From Panorpa germanica (taxonomy: Eukaryota > Arthropoda > Insecta > Mecoptera > Panorpidae): a stretch of DNA of 64,000 bases. The stretch is taken from contig OY783212.1 of the NCBI GenBank assembly GCA_963678705.1, positions 9,486,001 through 9,550,000 on the forward strand. Direction: 5' to 3'. Shown piece by piece: positions 48,001 through 59,615 of the stretch. Position 1 is the stretch's first letter. The number at the start of each line of letters is the position of its first letter. The notes under the pieces were generated by a model. That model made no database searches. It saw only the letters and a program-made list of their open reading frames with translations, and was not told where the DNA came from. The translations under genes were made by a program, and so were the position numbers.

Positions 48001-50563
48001 GACAAAATAATTTTTGATTGGTACAATTATGCATCAGATACTAATTTAAATTTATTAATTACTAAATAATATTTGTGCGTTTGGCGACCCGATTCTCTAC
48101 TTTATCAATACACATTAAACACACGCAACACGAACATTACATGTTCGTAAATGCTACATTCGTGTTAGTTAAGTACTTAGTATACCTTTTTAAAAATAAA
48201 GACCAAAGAATCTACCAAAACACGGTGCAAAATTGCTAGAAACGAATGCAATAAAATATTAGTATTACTTTAATCACCAAGGTCGGTCCCATTGGGGTGT
48301 ATGAATATTTTAGTTAATTCCCTACATTATTTTGTAATATCAGTAAAAACAACTAATTTCACTGTCTACTCGTATTAGAAGTAACACGATGTATATATTA
48401 TTCATAACTTTTTTATAATTTTGTTTCATTTAAACTTCGCTTAACTCCCTGAAGCACTATTAAAATATTTAAACGTGCGTCACTGGGCGCATATAAACGT
48501 TCTAAATACGTAGAAACCACAGACAAAATATTAAAAATTGTTACAAGAACTTTTATTACATAATATTTCATTCAAAATATAATTTTAGAAAAGTATGGTT
48601 TATGTTCAAATCTGAAATACAAGGTAACCCAACCCTCCATCTATGTAAACAAATTTCTCAGTGAAATAATTGAAAAATTAAAATGAAAAAAAGAGTTTGC
48701 AGATAAATCACTGTACAAAATATTTAAATACGTATGCTTGAGGGTTCGCTTGTAGAACAAGAGGATTCGTTATTGTAGAACGAGATGTGTTTGCTGCTAA
48801 TCAGTTATTTGTTTGTCTCAGTTGGATGTTTAATTAAATTAGGTTCGTAACAGAATTTACGAGATGATATATGAGATGTACGCAGTACGGATACGTTATG
48901 TTTTAAAATATGATGTGATGTTAAGGAAAGAATCAACAATCAATGAATATTCATGTTTTAAAACAGGAGTAGTGTAATCGAGAATATTTACATGGAAATT
49001 TTTATTCACAGAGCAACAAAAAATAACAGGTTGAACTTTATTTTTATATGCTCTCACTTACAAAAAAGCAAATAAAATATTTCCATTTATTAATAGACGT
49101 ATATTAGAGAACTGATTAAATTTCGAAATAAAATGATATAGTTGTTTCTGAGATGATGTTTTATCACACTGGAGTTTGAAATTAGTAGTTCAAACATATT
49201 CTATGCAAACATATATAGTTTTAGAAAATAGGTATCAAAGCAAATCTTTTACATTTTCTTTTCAGTACCAAATTTGGAATTTTGACATTGGGAACTTCTA
49301 GCCATTGCATTATAATAACTTATACTTATTTAACAGAGATAATAATAGTTACTAAATAAAGTATTTTACTGATGAACGACGCATGATTTCACGAGCTGAA
49401 ACTAACATTTAAGGTTAACATATAAAACTTCATAGTTTAGAATGTGGTTTTATTTGTAACAGATGGTAATAACTTTTGACAACATTGTGTTACATGCCAA
49501 TTAAACACCGTTAGAAAGTAACAATGAAAATTATCAATGGTGATAGTGTTGAATCGACATAGCTATTAATATAAACATTACCAAACGACATTAGCCTTAA
49601 ATAAGTAAATATGGCAGACCGCTCTAAAATTCCCACCAAGTTCGTAAATTCTTTTCGGGAGGAAAATATTTCTGTGGGTAATTGAAGAGGGACTACATAC
49701 CTCCTTCTTTGTTCCCACCATGTAGCAATATACATCTACTCATATGTGAGGCTCATTAAATATTAGAACTTAATTAAATGCAGGGCAGAGTAAGTCAATA
49801 TTAAACTTTAGACCATTCTAATATTCATAAACAATATACGCCCTAAAGTAAACAAAACAAATACACATATAGCAACATAACTCATATCAGACATCGTACT
49901 TGGTAACGCTACTTGAGGTACTGGGATTGAAGATTTGTACATGCCAAGTCTTTGCCTTCTAGAACCTACAGGCGGAAAGATATTGTAGGGGCTACTAGTA
50001 TGTGTGTGTATGTGGTTGGTCCATATGTTCTTGACAACACTTGTGGCATGCCTGGAAGCTTTCCTTCATTCTTTGCTTAAGTATTTTACCCTTCTTATAA
50101 CTTTAGACCCCATGCTATATCATTTCAAGCTTAAAGTCTATTTGACCAGTGGTGGAACTTCCTGACATTTAAACTATGTCAAGATACTGCATATATTATT
50201 CATGTACGAGTATCTTAGATAAAACAAACAGAAACAAACCTTCGTTGTGTATGTATGGATTAGTACACATGGAAATTGTCGGAGATGTTGACCAATAATG
50301 TGAATTCTTGCGGTTTTATATCTTTATTTGTTCGTTAAGAAGAGATTCTTTAGTTTAGTTCAGTACATAACTATAGCATAGTATTGAAGGATCGGTGTTA
50401 ATTAACGCGTAAGAATATAAATTGGGAAATGATATCCACACGTTACAATTGAAATTGGAAAACATTTCAAAACACTTTAATTCTCACAAAAATAAAAACA
50501 AATTTCTTATCTATATATCTCAAATGTTTAATATAAGTTATCATATACATATTTACTTACTTC
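48001..50563. other. Gene-free stretch
   Basis: No supported gene or element. The open frame at 49511-49735 (minus) has no family resemblance. Confidence 0.3.
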
Positions 50564-50685
50564 TTTCTCGCTCACGGTCCTTCTCTTTTTCGTTACTTGT
50601 ACTTTGTACTTCCGCCAATCACTTCTCTTTTTTTCTATCTGCAATTTCTACTTTGAATTATTTTACTAAACAATTCCGATAGTTT

Positions 50686-51075
50686 TCCTTTCCCATTTCT
50701 TTTTCTCTATTCTTTAATTTCATTGCCGCTAAACTTCCTTGTTCTTTATTTCATATCACTCATTCCTAGTTTGCTTCTTACTCCTCCCTTTACCTTTTAT
50801 CCTTCCTCCGTTTTCCTTTTTCATTTCTTTTTCTTCATTTTTTAATTTCTTTTGCCGCTAAACTTCCTAGTTTTTTATTTCATATCACTCATTCCTAGTT
50901 TGCTTCTTACTCCTCCCTTTACCTTTTTTCCTCCCTCCCTTTTTCTTTCTCATTTCTTTTTCTCTATTCTTTAATTTCTTTTGCCGCTAAACTTCCTAGT
51001 TCTTTATTTCATATCACTTATTACTAGTTTGCTTCTTACTTCTCCCTTTACCTTTTTTCCTCTCTTCCTTTTCCT
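50686..51075 (+). repeat. Pyrimidine-rich tandem repeat, three copies of 129 bp
   Basis: The anchor TGCCGCTAAACTTCC occurs near 50724, 50853 and 50982, giving a regular 129-base period. Each unit also has TTTATTTCATATCACT and CTAGTTTGCTTCTTACT. Units differ by a few bases. The strand is almost all C and T, so it may form triplex-type structure. Confidence 0.9.
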
Positions 51076-51080
51076 TTCGG

Positions 51081-53286
51081 TAGATAAAGATTTCCCAACC
51101 TCTCAGTTTGTTCCTTACCGTTAATTCTTCGTTTCAATCTTCTCCATCAATATTTCTTTCAATTCAATTTAATCTTTTCTTCCAGCTTTTCTCTTACATA
51201 CTCTTCCCAATTATTTCTATTACCGCATACGTGCTTTCTCTCTTTAGTCACACTTCTATTTATTATAGGAATCTACAGATAACACCGTTTGAAAAGGTTA
51301 AACAAATAGTGACGACAATAAAAACGTTTTATAAGAAAGTATGCGAAATTTCTGAGTATGCACGTGTTTATACTTTATTCTTTCATCTACTGACGTAGGC
51401 CTAATAAATTTTAGGATTAAAATCTATTAAACGAACACTCAAATATTTTTCATGTATGCGCTGATCTTTGTATCGAATCGAAATACAGTCAACCTTTATT
51501 CAAAGTTTAGCACGCCATCTTATACCGACAAGCTACTAACTAGTGTTTTGTTAGTGAGTTCTGGTGTCAGCTGCTTACTTTTATTTGTCTAGAATATTTG
51601 TATATAACAACTGTTGAATTATTTTACATATTTTAACTATATACGTATATGTGTGTGTGTGTGTGTGAACGTATTTGTACATTTGAAGTACTAGTATATA
51701 AAGTTTATGTTAAAGTTTTGTTAGATTGTTGGTTGGTGACGTTTATATTTTCTCTTGACGTTGTAGTTCAGACTTTAGAACAAATATTTTGCTATGTAAA
51801 TGTCACAATTGTCTTTCTCTACTTTATACGTAACAAAAAACTTTCAACAACTTTGTTAAAGAGCTTTATACAGTTTTCTTAATATATAGATATACCATAT
51901 AATGAACATATATTTTCTTTTTAAATGTTACATAGCAAAAAAAACCTTTTAAATTTAAAGCAACAATAGTCTTCCTGGTTGCATAATGGTAGCTTCAACA
52001 ATAAAAAGTGAATTAATGGTTGGCTTGGATTTATTATTAAAAGAATTTCTGAAGTTGGAAAACATTAGGTTGGAAATATTAAAAATATAATATTTTATTA
52101 TAGAGAATAATATAATAGTATAAGATGTATCGTAACTGAGAATGTTGAAGTGTTTCAAGGCTTGACTAAAGTTTCTCAGTGTTTAAATGTCAGGCCAGCC
52201 GTGTCGTGTATGTCATAAGCAAATCAAAACATATCTTACTAAACTTAAAATCTAATTATCATTTAAAAAAATATTAAATTGTATTATAAGTAATTGTTAT
52301 TTAATTTACAATTTTAAATAGTTCTTACAATTACAGTTTATGTTTTGAAATATGTCTCATTATTGAACTAAAGCATTGATTTGAAAACTAATAATTATAA
52401 TATGAGAAATAGACAAAATAAATCTGTGTAGTACGTAAAGTAACTTGTGAAATAATCAAATTATACTTAATAAATAAAAGATTGAAATAACGAACAATTA
52501 AAAAAAATTATATGAAATTTAATAATACTATTATAAATAAAATGAGCCTACAAAATGTTCTGACTTAATAATGAAACTTCCGAGGAAATCTAGCTCAAGC
52601 AATTTCAACTTCTAAACTATACTTGAACTTGTCAAGTGGAATAATGGATCCTGAGATTAATTTCAACTGTTTTAGTGAAATAATATTTGGTAAGTTATTC
52701 TTATTTGGAAATTATAATATACTAGAGCTTATAACCGTCGCAAAGCGACGTCTCTTTAGTGTGTATGATTTGAACCTAATAAAATAATTCCTAATTACAT
52801 TTCAAATTTTAATTCTATTTTCAAATTGAAATATTTAACTGGCTCAATAGGAAAATAATTTTTCATACAATTTGATTAAAAAAATTATATTTTTTTCAAC
52901 AAAATAAAAAATATTTTCAATTTATTCGTTATATGACCAATCTTTTTTCAAAATTTGTGATTTTTTTTTCATTTGTAAATTTTCTTCTTAATATGATATT
53001 TAGTTATTTACACAATCCAAAATTTGAGCTTTCTCGAAAGTTTCTTACTAATTTTCTCAGCGCCCTTTTTATAAAATTTTGAATTTCTAAACTTTGAAAT
53101 ATGTTTGCATTCAACAGATTAACACACATGCATAATTTCATTTTTACGAATAAAAAGTTATACAGCAAGAAAGAGTCAAATTAGAAGTCAATTCATTAAG
53201 ACTCAATTAAAATAGTAATAATATCAAAAATATATCGTTGAACGTAAATAATTAATAATAACTTAGAAGTGAAATAAGTACTGAAG
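51081..53286. other. Gene-free stretch before the MMP cluster
   Basis: No supported gene. A short GT microsatellite is at 51650-51667, and a compact stem-loop CGTCGCAAAGCGACG at about 52736-52750 stands out from AT-rich flanks. Confidence 0.35.
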
Positions 53287-53458
53287 GCTTCCAAGAAAAG
53301 CATATTGCAATTCCCCAAAAAGATACCCCAAAAAATGACGCAGCGTTTAGCACCTTAGATAAAGATACGTATCATGTTAAGAACGATGGAGGGATAACTT
53401 ATGTCAAGGTTTTTATAAAGTAATTTAACGAATTTCCCAAAATAATATCGAATAAAAA
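53287..53458 (+). pseudogene. Fragment of a third MMP gene (hemopexin exon relic)
   Basis: The sequence from CTTCCAAGAAAA through GACGCAGCGTTTAGCACCTT to TTTCCCAAAATAATATCGA matches the middle of hemopexin exon 5 of the gene at 53.9 kb (about 55888-56100), in order. Internal deletions leave no open frame: the conserved DAAFNTLEKYTYYF segment survives as DAAFSTLDKDTYHV and is then disrupted. No catalytic or propeptide exon was found next to it. It indicates an earlier tandem MMP copy, now reduced to one partial exon. Confidence 0.75.
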
Positions 53459-53507
53459 AATCATTTTAACAGTACAGAAGCCAATTAATTGAGTCAAAGG
53501 TACAGTC

Positions 53508-53696
53508 TTAATATTTGTTCGTCCTTAATATATGTCGTATCTCATAATTCGTATTACCGAGAGATAAACCTTTTGCATTATTGATACGTCCTGTACCATC
53601 CATAATCTTTTTCTGTGTTGTTCCTTTCACGCCAGCGGAGTCCAAGAATACCCCATTGTACCCCCTACTGCGTCCTTGGTAAAGCAGACGAGACAT
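53508..53696 (-). CDS. Short coding-like frame of unknown nature
   Basis: A 62-codon minus-strand frame begins MSRLLYQGRSRGYNGVFLDS. Its composition is GC-richer and less low-complexity than neighbouring intergenic sequence. I do not recognise it as a family member. GYNGVFLDS is faintly like the G-x-D-G-V-F-L-D strand of some TIM-barrel glycosidases, but that is a weak impression from nine residues. It lies between the MMP relic and the promoter of the next gene. It could be a remnant exon, a transferred fragment or chance. Confidence 0.15.
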   Translation of the reverse strand: MSRLLYQGRSRGYNGVFLDSAGVKGTTQKKIMDGTGRINNAKGLSLGNTNYEIRHILRTNKY

Positions 53697-53774
53697 TTAA
53701 ATCGCTAGAAACTCACCGTGTGTATAATAACAAGGATAAAAATCTTGTAACCAAAAATTTAATTCAAGTAGAAG

Positions 53775-53792
53775 TATAAAAGTAGTATAAAA
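53775..53792 (+). promoter_or_regulatory. TATA-type elements of the first MMP gene
   Basis: TATAAAA at 53775-53781 and again at 53786-53792 lie 120 to 127 bases before the start codon, which fits a 5' untranslated region of about 90 bases. No clear initiator was identified. Confidence 0.4.
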
Positions 53793-53901
53793 ACCCAGGC
53801 ATCATAAGTTACAAGTTATTTATTGAAAGTGAACGAAGAAGCGACGTTGCAGCGTTGTGCTTGCGAGTAATGAGTAAAATAATATTTGTTTATTATTTAA
53901 A

Positions 53902-56538
53902 ATGAGTTTGTGGGCTAGTGTTGCTTTACTACTATGTGTCGCACTTTGTGATATTACTGCTGATGAAGCAAAGGTAAGTGATGTACTAATTTCTTAATGC
54001 ATTTATTTACACTCTTAAATATTTATAAATATATTTCGTTTCCATGATTAAATTTATTAAATTAAGTGAAACATCTAAGTAGTAGCATAAAAGACCTTCT
54101 TTGAACTATTAAAGAATGTTATAATTGCAATGAATTGAGAAATAAGGTATTCATGAGTATAAATTTGACCCCAGATGCATGTGGCTTCGATTAAGCGTAG
54201 TCAAGTTGTTATTAATTTGACCATTGCATGTCCGATAGGCTTATAGTCAGCTACTCATGAGGCATATAGATTTCCTAATGGTGATGTTATGGTATATATA
54301 CATATTTATAAATGGTAAGAAAATGTTATTTGAAATTAAAACTTGATTTGGACCCGCAGACCAAGGCAGCTATGGAACAACCTCGGTGTGGAATTATTGA
54401 TTACTCGAATGGTGGACCTTCCATCATTCAAGAATATAAACTGTTTGGTAAGTTGTGATAAGTGCATGTCATTTTCCTTTTTGCAATGATTCATTTTTTT
54501 TAGTGGATTTTATTATATTTCTTATTATATTAATACATGCTACCCAATAAATCACATTATACTAAGACAATAAGATATAACGACTACTAAGAAGATAATG
54601 ACTTCAATTAGAAGAGGAACAAGGTTAGAAATGTTCATTCTGTGTTTCACTGTTACGTACGAAATGTTTTGGTATGAGGGATTTGAAGTGGAAAAATGAA
54701 CTTCACTTCGATAAGCAACCATATGTTTTAATTTTGACCCTTTAGTAAAACTCTTTTTCGCTCTTTTTCTGGTACACAACAAATTTTCCCAGCGAGAGCT
54801 ATCTATTCTTATGGTTCCTTAATATTCTTTTTTCGAGAAACTTTTATTATATGTAAGTACATTATCTGTAAATATGTATAACTTTTTATATATTTATTCA
54901 GTAATTCCATAATCAAAATGGCACAAATTCTACCAAACCAATTCATATTAAATTTACGCCAGAAAGAATTACTTAAAATTTTAGAGTTGAATAATGAATA
55001 TAATTAAATCGCATTGAACTTGGTTTGTGGCTCATATGTGGGGCTCTATAATATCATTTATAAACACAAGTATGAATAACGGAATTAGAATTGATGGGCT
55101 TCCTTATCCTACTAACGATTCAGACATTTTTTACTTGTTCTAATTAAAGATGTAAAGAAATGGAGACAAGATAAAGAAGTGACATTCAGCATAACAAATC
55201 ATCACAAGGATCTAAATAAAAACGAAGTAAATGAAGACATGCGAGCAGCCTTAAATATTTGGACAAAATATACAAACCTCAAATTTAGAGAAGTAAATGG
55301 TAAAGCTGATATAAGAATTAGTTTTGAATCAGGAGATCATGGAGATGCTTTGCCATTTCGCCCTTTTGATAACGTTATTGCACACGCTTCTCCACCAAAT
55401 ATCGAAGTAAGTTTCTGCATCACTTAATTACTTTTTTACTGTTCAAAATATGATTTTGTTTTTTTTTTTAATTTTAGAGTGGTAGTATTGCTCATTTTAA
55501 CAACGACATTAAATGGACTACGGGGAATAATTTAGACGGCATTAATCTATATATTACTGCCGCACATGAGTTTGGTCATACTCTTGGACTTGACCATTCG
55601 ACTGTTACAGATTCTTTAATGTATGAAGCTTATCAGAACAAAACAAACTTTAGACACAATCTTCATAGTGACGACATATTGGCAATTCAGGTAAGGTAAA
55701 TAGAATATTATTTAAATTTAAACCTAAATATCTCACTTTTGTCGGAAACATTAAATTCATCTTTTACAGAAACTCTATGGATATAAAGGAGACAGCCAAT
55801 TATGTCAAATAGATAAAATTGATACCATCTTCTGGATTCCAAATGGAAGTCTTGCAGTTTTTAAAGGAAATCAGTACTGGAAACTTCCAAGAAAAATAAA
55901 TCCAAATTACCCGCAAAATATATCTGACTACTTTCCCGAACTTTCGCAAAAAATTGACGCAGCGTTTAATACCTTAGAGAAATATACATATTATTTTAAG
56001 GGCGACAGAGTTTGGAAATACTGGGGAACCAACTTACAACAAGGTTTTCCAAAATATATTTTGGAGGAATTTCCCGGAATACCAAATAATATCGATACGG
56101 TGTTCTTGTGGGAAATGACAAGGAAATTGTTCTTTTTCAAAGGTAAATTAATTTTTCCTGAAATAAGCATTAGTTGAATCTTGCAACAAACATTGTAATA
56201 ATTATTTTTGTTTGCCATTTAAAGGCAATCAAGTGTGGCTATTTGATTTGAACAAGTCACCGCACGTTCCGAGCAACTATCCCGTTGATATTGATAGCTG
56301 GGGAATACCTACTCCGTTCGATGGAGTTCTTATCTTTGGCGGGGGCATATATATTTTTAAAGACATGCTGTATTATAAGTTGAATTTGAAAACTAAAAAG
56401 GTATGTTTTGATATAATTAAGTAATAGTTACTACTATTTGGTAATTTTTAAAACACATGATAATTGAATTACTTTCTTTATTCACAGGTGGAATTTGGTT
56501 TTCCTAAGTCAACACGGAAAGTATGGTTTCATTGTTGA
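53902..56538 (+). CDS. Secreted matrix metalloproteinase with reduced propeptide (MMP-A)
   Basis: Seven exons join in frame: 53902-53973, 54360-54447, 55150-55406, 55478-55690, 55770-56142, 56225-56400 and 56488-56538, giving 409 residues. Order: signal peptide (MSLWASVALLLCVALCDITA); cysteine switch PRCGIID with C34, which caps the catalytic zinc in the proenzyme; catalytic domain with FESGDHGD, HFNND, zinc site HEFGHTLGLDH (H169, E170, H173, H179) and Met-turn SLM at 187; a very short linker; and a four-blade hemopexin domain from C222 to the terminal C409, the usual disulfide pair. There is no furin motif, membrane anchor or GPI signal, so the enzyme should be secreted and cleave extracellular matrix or other proteins outside cells. 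The helical propeptide exon found in the neighbour gene is absent. Exon 2 appears to use an acceptor 20 bases inside the equivalent exon, keeping phase 0. Polyadenylation signal at 56787-56792. Confidence 0.88.
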
Positions 56539-56786
56539 ATATCAACGACACTTGCTGATGGAAATTTAGAGTTTTCTATATCTATCTTTAATGTCCTTGA
56601 ACAGAGAGCCCACATACTACATTTCAACGTAACTGTTCTTTAGTGATATTACTCCCAAACATTCTCATCGCCACAGAACTCAAATTTATCTTTTAAAGAA
56701 TGAATGAAAGGAGTGCACATTTGCCAAATCTGTTAAATGTATTTGTTATTTTCAGTGCTAATAACTATTGAAAGTTGATGCACTCA

Positions 56787-56792
56787 AATAAA
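56787..56792 (+). other. Polyadenylation signal of the first MMP gene
   Basis: AATAAA about 250 bases after the stop codon, followed by an A run. Confidence 0.5.
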
Positions 56793-58123
56793 TATTAAAA
56801 AAAAACAAATTTGAATAATCATCTCAACTTTTTATTTTTTCTCTATTTTCTCGCCGAACTTTCGTAATTTGAACTATATATCAAGTTTCGACACCGGGGC
56901 CCCAGAAAGAAATCAGATTCTACTATATCTAGTATAAATTGTCTATTGTTCAGGTTCCTAATTATCTATAAATAAAGAATATTTTCAATTTTCAAATTTT
57001 ATGCGTTATTTCACAACCGCTAAAGTCGAGTAAAACGTTTCTGTTACACCTAAACAATATACATTGTATTTGTAATTACCTGTCACTAAACAACACTTCT
57101 CCAACAGGTGCTACTGCGCAGATAGTTCATCGTATCTAACTACCCGTAAACCCTGTTAGTAGCCTCAATAATTGAATAATTAACGGACAATCCTGTGGGA
57201 TCATGAAACAATTTGATTAGCAGATTATTATCTATACGGAATTAAATCGTTCAAATAACTTGATTGAACACCATACTAGGATCTCATCAGCGTTGGATTT
57301 TCATTTCAAATTGTCTATTGATCATTTTTACTTATGTAAAACTTAAAACTCTGATGATGCTACGGTACGGTGACCATTGCCGAGCGTCCCGGCAACAGTG
57401 TTCTACGGAACAGCTTATATTTTAGTCATTTTCTAAAAGTGTTTAATAATTTTTTATATAAATAAATTTAGAAATATGTTTATACAGAGTTGTATGATAA
57501 GAAAATTATAAATATAAACTTGAAAATTGGAATAAAAAAAAATTTATGCTGGTATTTACCAATTCATAAACTTTTACATTTAAATTTAACTTCGATACTC
57601 ATTAGTAATATTATTATGTTCATTTATCATATTATGTTTATCTACAAGTTATATCAGAAGGTCAACCAGTCCGATTTGTTAACGTCAAAAAACCCAAACA
57701 TAACTCTCTTCAAATGACAAATAAATTTATTAGAATATAACTGATTTTTTCTAACAGAAATCAAAAGATTTATATATGTATTTTTAATTTCTAGCACGAA
57801 AACGTGGTGATTAACTTAGATTCAAAAATATAACAATTAGCGGTTATATTTTTTTGATAAAAGATTAAAATAATTTGACTCAGCCATAGATCTACATTAT
57901 TTTGTGAAAAAATTGGAAGAAAGATATTCCATTTTTTCTTACCATTCCATGTTCTATCAGCTTAGATAATTTAATCTGTTTTAATTGATGACCGTGATTT
58001 CATTAATTACGATTTTAAACTGCATAAAACTTCCCTCCCGCCTGTCTTTTATTCCACGGGTTACTCAATAAAATACGCAATTCTCTTGCAAATCTTATAT
58101 ATTATATATACATATACATATAC

Positions 58124-58215
<92 letters not shown>

Positions 58216-59615
58216 ATATACATAGTATGGGAGATGTTTTCACGCATACCTGTGACCTTAAAACCCGTATGGTTCTCAAACTTTTAAATTGTTGTTGTTT
58301 TAAATAAAAAAATTATCATAACGGGAATAACTGTCTTAAGCGTAATAATTTGCACAGATATTGAGTAAGATCAAACTGTTTGTATTTACTACAGATTGTC
58401 ATACATTACTGGAGTGTCAAGGGAGTGCAGATAGTTCCTAGGGTCCATATACTAGGGTCATCTACCTGGCGTTATCATAGTTTCAATCAATATATTCTAC
58501 AATAATAAAATTTACACTATATAGAAAAAGGTAAAAATAGAAAGGACACGAGGAGAAAGAGATGGATTGATGGATTGTAATGCTAGAATATAAAAACAAT
58601 GTAAGTAATGCGAAAGGGAAGAGAATGATGGAATTTTTTGGGAAAACATAAGTAGCACTACAACATCTGAAAAGGGAATGTGTAAAGAAGGTAGGCAGCG
58701 AAAGGGATATAGTCCTTCAAACATTTTTTCGTATCGCAGTAATGTTGAATATGTCTGATTACGATTTATGTAAGATTTTTCGAAGCACGTTCAGTTGGAA
58801 AATATATTTTCTTAATATTATGTTTAAGTTCAGGAAAAATAATTTCGTATTTTAAAGCTTAACTTCATAAATGGGGTGTGGCTTATTTACACGATTTGAA
58901 ATATCTCCAAAATAGAGGTCCGAACATTTCCGTCTCGAGTTTTTGTTGTCCCTATATCGCCTAAATGTCGATTCAGATAATAGGCCATGTCGGAGAATAT
59001 CGTATTCAAATTGTATACGCTTCTGATCCATATTGTTTGTACAAGGGGTAGTTTTACTAAACAGAAGTAAAAGAATGGAATATTTATATTAACGAAAATT
59101 ATGAATAACTTGATAATGATTTTGTATTAATTTCTACTATTTATATATATTATTTCTTTATTTTTGTGTGGAATGAACTTATCACAAAAATACTTCATTG
59201 GCAAAACTATACTACAAAAATTATGGAATTTAAAAACGCTGTTTGCAAACGCGATTGTGTCTCTCTCTAAACTAGTGTTCCATTCTTTTTGTCATTCGCC
59301 GTAGTGATCAGATCTCTACGAAGCTTACATTACTTATTTTCACTGACTAAATCTTTGCAGTTTAATAATCAGTCATGATGTCAGAAGTATATCTTGCACT
59401 TGACACAGCGTCAGGGTTATCAGTGTTCGAGAGTTGCAACAACAGAAAACGTAATAAGTATTGAAATGAGCATCTTTAAAAAAAATTATATGCAAGATTA
59501 AGAGACTCAGGGATCAAGAAACAGGAATCATAAACAAAACGAGGCATTTGTTGAAAGTTGTCGAACAAACAGGTTGTGGTTCTGTGTAGCTGGTGAATAT
59601 CTGTGTAATTTCAAC
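56793..59615. other. Region between the two MMP genes
   Basis: No gene. It contains a TA microsatellite at 58107-58211 and otherwise AT-rich sequence. The region just before the second gene is the likely promoter, but no TATA box is obvious. Confidence 0.4.
58107..58211. repeat. TA microsatellite with TACATA lead-in
   Basis: A run of TACATA units (58107-58130) passes into an uninterrupted TA array (58131-58210). The open frames read across it on both strands are artefacts. Confidence 0.95.

Noticed and set aside
58061-58307. Overlapping open frames on both strands
   Set aside because: Both are translations of a TA array with no other support.
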